A DNA stretch of 64,000 nucleotides, taken from Auanema rhodensis (taxonomy: Eukaryota > Nematoda > Chromadorea > Rhabditida > Rhabditidae). The translations under genes and the position numbers were made by a program. Position 1 is the stretch's first letter. The number at the start of each line of letters is the position of its first letter. The notes beneath the pieces are model-generated. The model did not search any database. It saw only the letters and a program-made list of their open reading frames with translations, and was not told the origin of the DNA. Location of the stretch: contig OZ059894.1 in NCBI GenBank assembly GCA_964057225.1, positions 11,604,131 through 11,668,130 on the forward strand. Reading direction: 5' to 3'. This document shows positions 1 to 10,189 of the stretch, in pieces.

Positions 1-112
1 ACAGTATCTAGAACAACCACTCTTGTAATATTAGAGCACATATCAATCAACAACTTTTTCTAGTTATCAAAGCTTTTTTATTTCTTCAAGATATTTCAAA
101 TAAAATATAAAA

Positions 113-230
113 GCTTACGACACCCGGGATTCCCAAGCCGTCTCCGATCCAAGTACTAACCGGGCCCAACGTTGCTTGACTTGCCAGATCGGACGGGATG
201 GCGTACTTTCAACGTGGTATGGTCGTAAGC
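113..230 (-). rRNA. 5S rRNA (5S-A, first unit)
   Basis: On the minus strand the gene begins GCTTACGACCATACCACG and ends GGTGTCGTAAGC, followed at once by TTTT, a Pol III stop. The sequence closely resembles nematode 5S rRNA, including the internal control region around GGATCGGAGACGG. Its length of 118 nt fits the family's roughly 120 nt. The RNA is the small structural RNA of the large ribosomal subunit. All later copies are identical to it unless noted. Confidence 0.97.
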
Positions 231-472
231 AATGTTATATTCTTCATTATCAGTTATATCACTCTAAATCTTGTTGTTAATAGTTAGGACCACAAAGAAA
301 ACAACAGGAACAGTAACAAATGAAATGCCCAAACTTTACAGTGTTCGAGTTATTTACAGTATCTAAGACTACCTCTGTCGTGTTATTAGAGCAAACATTC
401 GATTAACAACAACTTTTTTTTAGTTATCAAAGCTTTTTTATTTCTTCAAAAAATTTCAAATAAAATATAAAA

Positions 473-590
473 GCTTACGACACCCGGGATTCCCAAGCCG
501 TCTCCGATCCAAGTACTAACCGGGCCCAACGTTGCTTGACTTGCCAGATCGGACGGGATGGCGTACTTTCAACGTGGTATGGTCGTAAGC
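473..590 (-). rRNA. 5S rRNA (5S-B, first unit)
   Basis: Identical to 5S-A and exactly 360 bp away. Its transcription start (590) lies 60 bp from the BEL retroelement that begins at 651. Confidence 0.97.
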
Positions 591-645
591 AATGTCATAT
601 TCTTCATTATCAGTTATATCACTCTAAATCTTGTTGTTAATAGAT

Positions 646-650
646 ACGAC
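646..650. repeat. Target-site duplication of BEL element, left (ACGAC)
   Basis: ACGAC immediately precedes the 5' LTR and recurs at 10453-10457 after the 3' LTR. In uninterrupted units this place reads GATACGACCACAAAG, so the 5 bp were duplicated on insertion. Confidence 0.9.
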
Positions 651-736
651 TGTCGCGATAAGCGAGTAGGTTTTGTTTTTGTTATCTCTATCTCTCTCTC
701 TATATATATATACCTCTCTCTATCTCTATCTCTCTA

Positions 737-781
<45 letters not shown>

Positions 782-1044
782 ATCTATCTCTATCTCTCTT
801 TATCTCCTTCCTTTGTAATTAGATCAAAACACATATGCATAACATATGTGTTAACATGTGGCATAAGTAACAGTTTATTTCAGACGACCGCCCAACAACG
901 GAGGACAGTCTTACATTTTTTAACGTTCGCAGTCAGTGATTCTATTCCGTGCTTGTCTTGTTAATTCATCAATAAACCCTTTTCTACATATTCGCTTTGT
1001 GTTTTATTTCCAACCATACTATACACTTGCGGTATAACGCCACA
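651..1044 (+). repeat. 5' LTR of BEL element
   Basis: It begins TGTCGCGATAAGCG and ends GCCACA. It contains a TATATATATA run (693-702), a long TC microsatellite (about 735-780), an inverted repeat ACACATATG / CATATGTGT at 829-851, and a polyadenylation-type AATAAA at 971-976. It is repeated at 10053-10452. Confidence 0.95.
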
Positions 1045-1047
1045 AAT

Positions 1048-1059
1048 TGGTGCATCGGC
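1048..1059 (+). promoter_or_regulatory. Primer-binding site, tRNA-Gly type
   Basis: TGGTGCATCGGC starts three bases after the LTR. It is complementary to a tRNA ending GCCGATGCACCA, the 3' end expected of an animal tRNA-Gly whose 5' end is GCATCGG. Only the 12 nt are seen; the tRNA identity is from general knowledge. Confidence 0.8.
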
Positions 1060-1321
1060 TAGTTTAGATCTTAGCCGCTTTAAGTCCCGCGTGGCAGGTG
1101 AGATACAGCTCAAACCAAGCGTGTTTGAGCAAAAAACATACTTAATAGAAATCGTGGCAACCATTAGTCCACGTCAAGTCACACCAAAAAGACTTGAACC
1201 ATAAGCAAACTCTGCAGACAGAAACAGAGATTCACTATCACATATACTGTGATCACCAAACAAACAAAAAAAAAGAGAAAGTAAAAGGAATATAAGCATT
1301 ATTCCTACATCTACGACAAAA

Positions 1322-4300
1322 ATGTCACTCCTTTTTGTCAATCATATCAAACAGTCTAACCAGTTTCTCGGAGAATTACTTACACGATACGAGATGGAAG
1401 TGAAGGACCTTCCTGGTATTCTGGTAGATTGCGACTTCCACACTGAGGAAGAAGAGGAAACCCTCTCTTGCCTTATCATTCGCTGGACAAAAGTCCAACA
1501 CCAATTCAAAGAATCGTTGAAAAATCATCAAGATAACGAGAAAAAATTCCAAAAATTTTACGAAGCATCAGACAAAACGCTTCGTAAAGCATTAGACGAA
1601 CAGTACATCGCCTTCACATCCGATGAAGACTTTGAACCCAACATTAAAAAGGTTCAAAACGCCATTATTGAGCTTGACGAACACATCATGAAAGCCGAAC
1701 GCATACTTAGAAAGCTGAGAAAAACGCTTCATAAGAATGAATCTGAGCACAACAGCAATCGCTCAACAGAAAACAATGAAACAGAAAACAAATCGAATGA
1801 TCAATTTCTGGAAATTATCAAGTCATTCCTACACATCCAACAAACTAGTATCCAAAAACCAGCGATGTCGCTACCTACATTTGATGGCAAACCAGAGAAC
1901 TTCAAATCATTCTGGGGCCGTTTTGATAGACTTGTTCATGATAATGAACAGTTTACAACCTTAGAAAAGGTAAACCTACTCTGTGAAAGCCTCAAAGGCG
2001 ATTCACAAATAGCAATCAGAGGAATAGAACCCTCTGCTCAAAATTATGAGCTTATGCGTGAAGCATTAGTTTCTGAATTTGGAGACTATTCGTCGGATAT
2101 CAACTCTCTTTTGACACAACTACGTAATTTGAAATTTGCAAGCAATAATGCAAAAGCATGCAAAGAAACATTTGGAGAAACCAAGGCACTTATCAGGCAA
2201 ATTGAAGCAGCCGGAGCTACAGTATCCCGCGAAATGTGTACCGCGATGATTCTCAACAAATTCCCATACCACATCGTGGAAGACATTCTAATTCATCCAA
2301 ACAACTACCATTCTACTAAAGAAATGCTGACAGCTGTAGACCACAAAATCTATTCCTTTTTTCTAAAAGAACAAACAAGAAATAGTCATGAACAAAAGTT
2401 TCGAAATCACAAAGACAATGTCACATCTGTTTCACATAAAGAAAACTCCGTAGAACAACGGAAAACCCAAACTTGGCCATGTGTCTTTTGCGACTCATCC
2501 GAGCATCGTTTTTATCAATGCACCACATTTGAAACACCAGAGAAAAGAAGGTACCGCATTCGCGGAAAGGCCATCTGTTGGATTTGCTTTTCCGATAAAC
2601 ACAAAAGTTCGGAATGCAGAAAACAAAAATGTCGCAATTGCCAAGGAGATCATAATTCCGCCTTGTGCTCACAAGGAAGAAAAAGTGTACAAAATATCCA
2701 AAAAGATAAAGAAACTCCCACAATTAAAAAAGATCAGGCTTTACTGATCACCACAGAAGAATTATTGAATAAAAAAACAACAGAATATAAACAAGAATCT
2801 GACACTAATAATCGAATCCCTACTGAGGCACTTAATGCACCAGTATCACTTAATCACATTGCTGACACACATAATATTGAAGAAAGTCAAGTAATATTAC
2901 GAACAGCAATGGCGAACATATACAACCACAATAGTAAAAAATATGAGCAAGTACGCATGCTCATAGATGAAGGATCCATGAGATCTTTTATATCCAAGGA
3001 CCTATCTACAAGATTAGGACTGCCCATTCTTGGTTCTCAGAAGAGAACCTTTTACGGCATTGGAGCATTATCAGAAACACATGAAGTTGAAGATGTTAAG
3101 GTAATTATTGGAACCTCAACTGGATCCCTTATCGTAACAAAACTGTTCACAAAACCCATGTTAACCACACCTATACGGTGTCCTAAACTATCTAATGAAG
3201 ACTTAAAATTCATACAAAGAAGAAAAATTAAATTAGCCAATCCAAAAACAAACGGAGAATCATTTACTCCGGATATACTGATAGGTATGGATAGATACAA
3301 ACTATTCATGCACTTAAACGAAGAAACCGAACTCCCCTCACGTATGAGATTGAAAAACTCGGTATTCGGCCACATGATACATGGGGAAGCTCCTCTTCCC
3401 GATGATAATACACAACAAGAAGTAATATTATGCTCTACATTAGAAGAGATAACAAAAGAAACCTCTCATAAAGAACTCCTCACTAATCTGTTTGAACTGG
3501 ATTCTATCGGCATCAATACAGAAAATGCCAACGCAGACCGCACTATTGATTACTATGAAGAATACTCAAAAGATATAAAAATTGAGAACAACCGTATTAT
3601 TGCACCGTTCCCGTTAAAAAATAACTTCAAAAATCTCAAAAACAACAAAATGCCCGCGTACCATAGATTCGTATCCCTATGGCGAAAGTTACTGCACAAT
3701 CCAGAAATGCTCTCACACTATACTACAACCATTGAAAGTTACCTCAAAGATAACATTGTCGAACAAATTCCCAACAATCACCAGGAGCCTTTAGAGTTTT
3801 ATATGCCCCACCATGGGGTTTGGAAGCCCAGCAAGGCTAACCCTCTCAGAATCGTTTTTGACGCCTCCGCTAAACAGAAGGATAGCCCATCGTTGAATGA
3901 GATAATACACACAGGACGATCATTTATCACATATATACACGACATCATGATCTCCTGCAGAACAAGACCAATAATAATAACATGCGATATTAAAGCCGCA
4001 TTTCTACAAGTACAATTGACAGAAAATCACAAGAATTTATGCAAATTCTTTTGGATAAAAAACAAAGAATACCCAATATCACACAATAATATCATAACCC
4101 TTCGATTCAACAGATTACCATTCGGTATCACTGCATCCCCCAGCGTATTGAACATGGGCATAAAATGGTTCTTAGAATCAAAAGTAGACAACCCATTAGC
4201 TATGGAAATCCTGCACAACTTATACGTCGACAATATCATTCTTACAGCAAATACAACCGAAGAAGCTATAAAGAAATGTAAAGAAACCCAAACACTATTC

Positions 4301-7300
4301 TCAGAAATAAACATGCATGTTCGCGAATTCTTGTCAAACGATGAACAAGTAATACAGAACCTTCCTGAAGAAGACAGATATCCGAACATGACAACCAAAA
4401 TACTTGGCATATCTTTTAATAAAGAACACGACTCCTTCATTATCCCAATAAAAATAACAACGACTCACACAAGTTACACCAAGAGAATTCTACTCAGTCA
4501 GTTACATTCAATATTTGATCCCATTGGATTATCAGCACCAATACTGTTACCCCTCAAACTTATCTTGCGAGAAATCATTAGCACAAAATTATCATGGGAC
4601 CAACCCATTGACTCACACAGTATCAAGCAATGGGAACAACATATTACTCAGATTAACAATAAGCAATTAACCATGAACAGATATTTTAAGTTTTCTGAAC
4701 ATGAAACACAGTTATGGGTCTTCGCTGACGCAAGCAACCAAGCAATGGCCGCTTGTTCATATTTCCAAACAAATGGGAATATTAGTTCTCTGCTAAACGG
4801 GAAATCACGCATAGCACCCAAAAATAAAACTACAATTCCACGATTAGAGTTACTAGCCATTCGTTTAGCTGTACGAATGGCATTATCTATCGTCACCATA
4901 TGTCCGAAAATAGCGAAAGTTAACATTGTGAGCGATAGCAACATCGCACTATCATGGATTGTCTCACAAAAATCTCTCCCACTGTTCATTAATAATCAAA
5001 CAAATACTATAAAGAAACAGCTCAAGCAAATCGAACAAATATGTTGCAATATAGAACTATATCACGTACAAACCTCGTTCAACACAGCAGACATCGGATC
5101 TCGAGGTGCAGACATGGAAAAACTACAAGTTTCCGACTGGATTGAAGGCCCACATTGGTTAACTAAACTTTCCGTGCATAACCCTCTGACATCACTCGGC
5201 TCACCTAACAACTCGAGCAGGAATAACGCAGAATTAAAATCGGAGCATCACAATGTTGTCCACATAATCATAGACAATCCTCCAACCCATGATATTTGGA
5301 ACATTCGTGAAAACTATGATGACGTGATCAAAACAATGACAACCGTAGGGAAATTATTCAAGAAATGGTTTTTCACAGTCCATCCTAACGACGCCAACAA
5401 GTTGCAAAAAATAAAACATCTCACATCAACAGACACGCACACTGTTGAAGACATCAACATTATTGAAAAAATTTTGATCAGTAACAGTCAATCTAATATG
5501 AGCCTTGATGACTTACAGCAAAGACATATAAATCTAAAATTCTTCAAAGATACATGGGATATTTATCGCGTAAGAAGCCGTTTACAAAATACTCTTCTTC
5601 CCGAAGAGACGAAAAACCCTATATTCCTTCTTAAAACAAACCCCATAGTTAAAAAACTGATCAACAAAATACACAAAGACAATAATCATCAAGGCAAACA
5701 TTTCACGCTTATTCAACTCAGACAAAAGTTCTATATACCAAAAATAACCGGAGTCATTAAGCAAACATTGAAAAACTGTGTGACATGTAAAAGATTTCAA
5801 TCACACCCTTATGAATTACCAGATATGCCATCGCTACCAAAAGATAGAACGATTCTTACAAGAGCATTCTTTTCAACAGGGTGTGATCTTATGGGCCCCT
5901 TCACCCTTCGAAATGGGTCTAAAGTCCATATCTGTCTGTTTACATGCATGACAACTAGAGCAATTCACTTAGAGGTAGTCACCAATCAATCCACAGTTGC
6001 TTTTATGAATGCATTCACTAGATTTATATCACGCAGAGGTACTCCAGAAATTATGCGTAGTGACTGCGCAGGAAACTTTATATTGAGCTCAAAAATATTA
6101 GAAACCCTTGAAAAAACATCGGATTACAACGAAAGAAGCTTACTAAACACACTAGCACAACAAAAAATTAAATGGATATACAACACTCCATTATCACCCT
6201 GGAAAGGTGGATGTTGGGAACGTTTAGTAGGTGTAACCAAAGCTTCACTCAAAAAATGTTTCATTCCTAGTCGAATGTCCCTGGATGACTTACACACAGC
6301 CATTGTAAAAATAGAAGCTATAATTAATACACGCCCACTCACCCATCCACACCCAGATAATTTAGATACTCTACCCATAAGGCCAATTGACTTTTTAACA
6401 TCAGCCATAAAGTTTTCATTACCTGAAAACAACGCGGATACTCATATATTTGATATCCATAGCGATATTCAAACGATTCAATCAACAGAGCAAGCGCTAG
6501 AAGCGCTTCAATTATCAGAAGACTCAGCATCTAAATTTTGGAAACGATTTCAAGAAGAATATCTAACATGCTTAAAAGATATATTTAAGCATAAACACCA
6601 TAGAAAGAATCACACAAACATCTTCCCCCAACCAGATGAAATAGTATTGATACAAAACGACATGTTGCCACGAGGAACATGGAAACTAGGTCGCATCATT
6701 GAAACAATCACTAGTTCAGATGGCAACATACGTTCAGCAAAAGTTGCAACAAGCAACGGAAACATAATTATTCGATCCATCAATCAGCTCTATCCACTAG
6801 AGATAAGATGCAACACTAACAGCAACAAAATCATAGAAGACAACTCACACATAGTTCAAGAAAATAATAGCTCAACAGATAGAACCCCACATACTGATAT
6901 TGTATTAGACAATATACTTTTCGATCATCCTATAGAACATACAGATCAAACAATACATGAGAATAAAGACATAAATGATGTTAGCCATAATTACGATATT
7001 GCATATGAATCAGATAACTCTCAACATGATAATACATACACTCCAGAAACAGAGAATAATGAGGATGCAACAAATGATCGACCTCAAAATAAGACAAAAC
7101 AATCATCAGTAAAAACAGCAAAACATACAGAACAAGATGATGTCACTGAGAAGGAAATTATAAAAGCCTTCCCACTAAAAATGTCCTATGCTACACACCA
7201 AAGAAAAAATAAAATAAACCCAAAAGTAGCAGCTGACATAATGAAAGCGCTTTCCTTACCGATTATAATAACTTCGACATATGCCGAAGAAATCAATAGT

Positions 7301-9253
7301 TGCAAGGACTCTAACATGTTCACCACAAAACTTATAGCGAATCCTCATTGCTCCCCAGAAATGGCAACATGGACAGTGATAATAACCATTATGGCCGTTA
7401 CCCTCATAGTCTCTTGTCTATGCCGCATGGGTTACAGCCAATATAGATATAAGACATGGTCCAGAAACACTCAAATTATGCTCAACACCATGAAATCAAA
7501 ACACAAAACAATCTCCGTACAAGAAGATCATGAAACTGATCAAAAAATAACAGAAAATCACAATGATACGTTGCAATTAAAACAAACGAACACACAAGAC
7601 GTTAATATTGTGGATCATGAAACCTCTCAAAAGCATATTTACCCTATTTTAAACCATACAAGAAGGCCACCAAAATTCTCTCTTTTTACTAGAGGGTCGC
7701 AATCATCTTTACCATCGTTACTGGCAATCATCTTGGCTTTCTGTATTGGAAGCTGCAGCTCTTGCTCCGATGTCCATGTTCAACATTTCGTTAACATAAG
7801 ATGCGATGAAAACCTAGTCTGTTATCACGAATACAGTCAAGATATAATATTCTCTCCCGGAACAAAACAGTTATGTATCAACATAATACACTCTAATCAT
7901 GAAATCGGTCAATTCAAAATAACGAAATTATATACTGAACATGTCTGCCGAAAGAATATTAGATACTTCACTAGACAGACAACAGTTAACATACTGAGTA
8001 TATTACGATGCCGTCACCGAGGCTCCTGTAACGGAACATGTGAAACTAACTCGCTTTATAATAAAATCAAAGAACTACAACCATACACCTTTCCTTCACA
8101 ATCCGGTTGTTTTACATCGTCGGCGAGATTTTACACATGTCCTATGATTTGGACAGATCCATGTCTTTTCTACAAAATAGAGCATATACCCATCACAGAA
8201 GAAGTATACGAAGTCTATACTTGTGATAGTTGGTTCACCCAAACTGTATTCAATATAGAAACAACACTACTCCAGCAGAAAAACAATTACAATATCACTC
8301 TACAACCTTACACAAAAAATCGTGAACAACTTTTCAATATAACAACGTTATCACAATCACAACCTCCTCCAGAAATGTACACAAAATTATTTTTTTCCTC
8401 GAAAGAAAACACGTACATTACGGATATACATACAAAGGGAATAGTTCAATGTGCAACAGAGGAAGCCGCATTAAAACATTTCAACAATTGTACAGTATCC
8501 TCATTTTGCCCATGCACATTTAACAGATTTGATGAAATAAAATGTAGGTGTGATACCCCTACTTTTGAAAAAATGTCCAATACATCAGACATGAGATCTC
8601 CTAACCGAAACTTCAAAACTAAAGATAACACGTTATCATTCTCTACAAATTTAGACGAAAGTTTTGTTACGGTCGATTCATCTCTATTCTTAAACTCAGT
8701 CATTTTTTCCAACAATCTGCCTTGTGCACCTGCCCTCACAAAACTATCAGGTTGCTACTCCTGCGGGCAGGGTGCGTTCGCAGAGTTCCAATGCCTTACG
8801 GCAGAAGAAACATGGATTTCTATCGAATGTCAAAGAGAAGTATTTATGATAAAATGTTCTCCAAAAGTAGCAATCACGGAAGTAACAATCAAAAGAGAAA
8901 ATTCTCAAATTGATGAATTCTGCTATACCACATGCGACAATAAAAAAATTGAGATCATTATTAAGGGAACATTACACCACATAGCAAGCATAGATGAAAT
9001 AAACGAAAGTGACTCAAAAGAGGGTACAGAATCCAAATCCATTGACTTTGCTCCAATCTTCAAACTAATCCTATCAAAGTTGGGAATCATACTGATAGGC
9101 ATTGTCATTACCGCTACTATAGGATATGTAGCATGCACGCCAATGATATACTTTGTATTGTTAAATACAGTATTAGCCATACAATGGATGGCCAAAAGGA
9201 TGATTGCAATATACAGAAATTTCACAGCCTCACTTCGAGATCAGAGATTTTAA
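1322..9253 (+). CDS. Gag-Pol-Env-like polyprotein of BEL/Pao retroelement
   Basis: One 2643-aa ORF from an ATG in good context (AAAATGT). Order: gag with a DUF1759-like block from about aa 182 (LPTFDGKPENFKSFW); three zinc knuckles, aa 387-450; a DUF1758-type aspartic protease whose active-site motif reads DEGS (D549), not the usual D-S/T-G; BEL-type RT with FDAS at 847 and YVDN at 968-971, where YVDD is usual; RNase H from about 1130 (D1136); an HHCC integrase domain and a core with D1522, D1581 and E1633; a DUF5641-like tail near 1775-1835. After an acidic linker come a membrane segment (about 2016-2038), a signal-like hydrophobic stretch (about 2128-2146), a Cys-rich ectodomain with CxxxGxCxGxC (2230-2240) and GCYSC (2477-2481), and C-terminal membrane segments (about 2584-2626). 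Those Cys motifs recall the class II fusion glycoprotein Gc of phlebovirus-like env genes in nematode BEL elements. No stop or frameshift breaks it. Confidence 0.93.
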   Translation: MSLLFVNHIKQSNQFLGELLTRYEMEVKDLPGILVDCDFHTEEEEETLSCLIIRWTKVQHQFKESLKNHQDNEKKFQKFYEASDKTLRKALDEQYIAFTSDEDFEPNIKKVQNAIIELDEHIMKAERILRKLRKTLHKNESEHNSNRSTENNETENKSNDQFLEIIKSFLHIQQTSIQKPAMSLPTFDGKPENFKSFWGRFDRLVHDNEQFTTLEKVNLLCESLKGDSQIAIRGIEPSAQNYELMREALVSEFGDYSSDINSLLTQLRNLKFASNNAKACKETFGETKALIRQIEAAGATVSREMCTAMILNKFPYHIVEDILIHPNNYHSTKEMLTAVDHKIYSFFLKEQTRNSHEQKFRNHKDNVTSVSHKENSVEQRKTQTWPCVFCDSSEHRFYQCTTFETPEKRRYRIRGKAICWICFSDKHKSSECRKQKCRNCQGDHNSALCSQGRKSVQNIQKDKETPTIKKDQALLITTEELLNKKTTEYKQESDTNNRIPTEALNAPVSLNHIADTHNIEESQVILRTAMANIYNHNSKKYEQVRMLIDEGSMRSFISKDLSTRLGLPILGSQKRTFYGIGALSETHEVEDVKVIIGTSTGSLIVTKLFTKPMLTTPIRCPKLSNEDLKFIQRRKIKLANPKTNGESFTPDILIGMDRYKLFMHLNEETELPSRMRLKNSVFGHMIHGEAPLPDDNTQQEVILCSTLEEITKETSHKELLTNLFELDSIGINTENANADRTIDYYEEYSKDIKIENNRIIAPFPLKNNFKNLKNNKMPAYHRFVSLWRKLLHNPEMLSHYTTTIESYLKDNIVEQIPNNHQEPLEFYMPHHGVWKPSKANPLRIVFDASAKQKDSPSLNEIIHTGRSFITYIHDIMISCRTRPIIITCDIKAAFLQVQLTENHKNLCKFFWIKNKEYPISHNNIITLRFNRLPFGITASPSVLNMGIKWFLESKVDNPLAMEILHNLYVDNIILTANTTEEAIKKCKETQTLFSEINMHVREFLSNDEQVIQNLPEEDRYPNMTTKILGISFNKEHDSFIIPIKITTTHTSYTKRILLSQLHSIFDPIGLSAPILLPLKLILREIISTKLSWDQPIDSHSIKQWEQHITQINNKQLTMNRYFKFSEHETQLWVFADASNQAMAACSYFQTNGNISSLLNGKSRIAPKNKTTIPRLELLAIRLAVRMALSIVTICPKIAKVNIVSDSNIALSWIVSQKSLPLFINNQTNTIKKQLKQIEQICCNIELYHVQTSFNTADIGSRGADMEKLQVSDWIEGPHWLTKLSVHNPLTSLGSPNNSSRNNAELKSEHHNVVHIIIDNPPTHDIWNIRENYDDVIKTMTTVGKLFKKWFFTVHPNDANKLQKIKHLTSTDTHTVEDINIIEKILISNSQSNMSLDDLQQRHINLKFFKDTWDIYRVRSRLQNTLLPEETKNPIFLLKTNPIVKKLINKIHKDNNHQGKHFTLIQLRQKFYIPKITGVIKQTLKNCVTCKRFQSHPYELPDMPSLPKDRTILTRAFFSTGCDLMGPFTLRNGSKVHICLFTCMTTRAIHLEVVTNQSTVAFMNAFTRFISRRGTPEIMRSDCAGNFILSSKILETLEKTSDYNERSLLNTLAQQKIKWIYNTPLSPWKGGCWERLVGVTKASLKKCFIPSRMSLDDLHTAIVKIEAIINTRPLTHPHPDNLDTLPIRPIDFLTSAIKFSLPENNADTHIFDIHSDIQTIQSTEQALEALQLSEDSASKFWKRFQEEYLTCLKDIFKHKHHRKNHTNIFPQPDEIVLIQNDMLPRGTWKLGRIIETITSSDGNIRSAKVATSNGNIIIRSINQLYPLEIRCNTNSNKIIEDNSHIVQENNSSTDRTPHTDIVLDNILFDHPIEHTDQTIHENKDINDVSHNYDIAYESDNSQHDNTYTPETENNEDATNDRPQNKTKQSSVKTAKHTEQDDVTEKEIIKAFPLKMSYATHQRKNKINPKVAADIMKALSLPIIITSTYAEEINSCKDSNMFTTKLIANPHCSPEMATWTVIITIMAVTLIVSCLCRMGYSQYRYKTWSRNTQIMLNTMKSKHKTISVQEDHETDQKITENHNDTLQLKQTNTQDVNIVDHETSQKHIYPILNHTRRPPKFSLFTRGSQSSLPSLLAIILAFCIGSCSSCSDVHVQHFVNIRCDENLVCYHEYSQDIIFSPGTKQLCINIIHSNHEIGQFKITKLYTEHVCRKNIRYFTRQTTVNILSILRCRHRGSCNGTCETNSLYNKIKELQPYTFPSQSGCFTSSARFYTCPMIWTDPCLFYKIEHIPITEEVYEVYTCDSWFTQTVFNIETTLLQQKNNYNITLQPYTKNREQLFNITTLSQSQPPPEMYTKLFFSSKENTYITDIHTKGIVQCATEEAALKHFNNCTVSSFCPCTFNRFDEIKCRCDTPTFEKMSNTSDMRSPNRNFKTKDNTLSFSTNLDESFVTVDSSLFLNSVIFSNNLPCAPALTKLSGCYSCGQGAFAEFQCLTAEETWISIECQREVFMIKCSPKVAITEVTIKRENSQIDEFCYTTCDNKKIEIIIKGTLHHIASIDEINESDSKEGTESKSIDFAPIFKLILSKLGIILIGIVITATIGYVACTPMIYFVLLNTVLAIQWMAKRMIAIYRNFTASLRDQRF

Positions 9254-9535
9254 TAAAGAAGATATAAAAGGTAGAATAAACAAAAGCAAAGTATAAACTA
9301 AAATTCACATAAATAAAATAAACCAAGGAGAGAAGAGAAGGGATTAATTTCTGAAATAATAAAGTAACACGAATCTGCTAGTTTTACTTAAGATATCTAA
9401 TCTGTAGTATTGAATTACATAATAACTCGTTAACAGACGTTTAATGGATAATATCAAAAACAGAAGGATATCATATTAATCTCTGAATGACGTAATAGAC
9501 ACATATCATAGACCAGACGTCAACCAGTATATAAG
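9254..9535 (+). other. Noncoding stretch with purine tract, after polyprotein
   Basis: About 280 bp without an ORF. It holds a 19-nt pure purine tract, AAGGAGAGAAGAGAAGGGA, at 9325-9343, the best polypurine-tract candidate in the element. It lies about 710 bp before the 3' LTR rather than next to it. TATATAAG at 9528-9535 could be a TATA box for the next ORF. Confidence 0.5.
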
Positions 9536-9568
9536 GTGGCAAAACAAGTTTGCCTCAACTCAGTAGTA

Positions 9569-10030
9569 ATGGAGGATATAACGTCTAACTTAGTTGAGAA
9601 CACTTCCTTCGAGGAAGATCTCAAAAAGTATTCGCATCTACCCAATACTACTGCAAGCCTGAGACAGCTAATGGTCCTTGAAAAAAGGTTCTATGACAAC
9701 CTGGCCAGCGCTGTGAACCACCTATCCGAGAGGCTGGACAACATTAACCACTCTCTGAATTTGAAACTGGACAACCTAGCCGTCCAAACCGCGCCTAAGG
9801 CCTCCTGCATCTTTTGCAGCAAACCGACCGCTGATGGTCACCGAACCGCAGCTTGCCCAATATATCCCTCGTCTCCAGAGCGGACTCTACGTCTACATGA
9901 ATTGGGACTATGTATCAGATGCTTGAACCCGAAACATCCGGACACATGCGAGGTATCTTGTTATAGATGCAAAGCAGAGACCCACCATGGAGTTGTGTGT
10001 GGGGAGACCAAACGTAAAAGACCCATGTAG
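9569..10030 (+). CDS. Second, Gag-like zinc-knuckle ORF of BEL element
   Basis: 153 aa from the first ATG; the frame is open upstream to 9536. The N-terminal half (about aa 1-70) has acidic and Leu-rich helical character. The C-terminal half, from about aa 80 (CIFC), is a chain of Cys/His motifs spaced like the knuckle block of the polyprotein's own gag: CxxC, then H and C, a P..R..R linker, LCIRC with H and C, then CYRC, HH and a final C. It is probably an accessory nucleic-acid-binding protein derived from a gag knuckle region. It ends 22 bp before the 3' LTR. A TATATAAG lies 33 bp upstream of the ATG. Its sequence differs enough from the upstream gag that a simple recent duplication is unlikely. 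Confidence 0.7.
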   Translation: MEDITSNLVENTSFEEDLKKYSHLPNTTASLRQLMVLEKRFYDNLASAVNHLSERLDNINHSLNLKLDNLAVQTAPKASCIFCSKPTADGHRTAACPIYPSSPERTLRLHELGLCIRCLNPKHPDTCEVSCYRCKAETHHGVVCGETKRKRPM

Positions 10031-10052
10031 GTCTTTACACTCTTGCCGGGAG

Positions 10053-10138
10053 TGTCGCGATAAGCGAGTAGGTTTTGTTTTTGTTATCTCTATCTCTCTC
10101 TCTATATATATATACCTCTCTCTATCTCTATCTCTCTA

Positions 10139-10189
<51 letters not shown>

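Noticed and set aside
558..818. 86-codon plus ORF with Ser-Leu repeats
   Set aside because: Translation across the 5S flank and the TC microsatellite of the LTR; chance frame. The same applies at 9987-10226.
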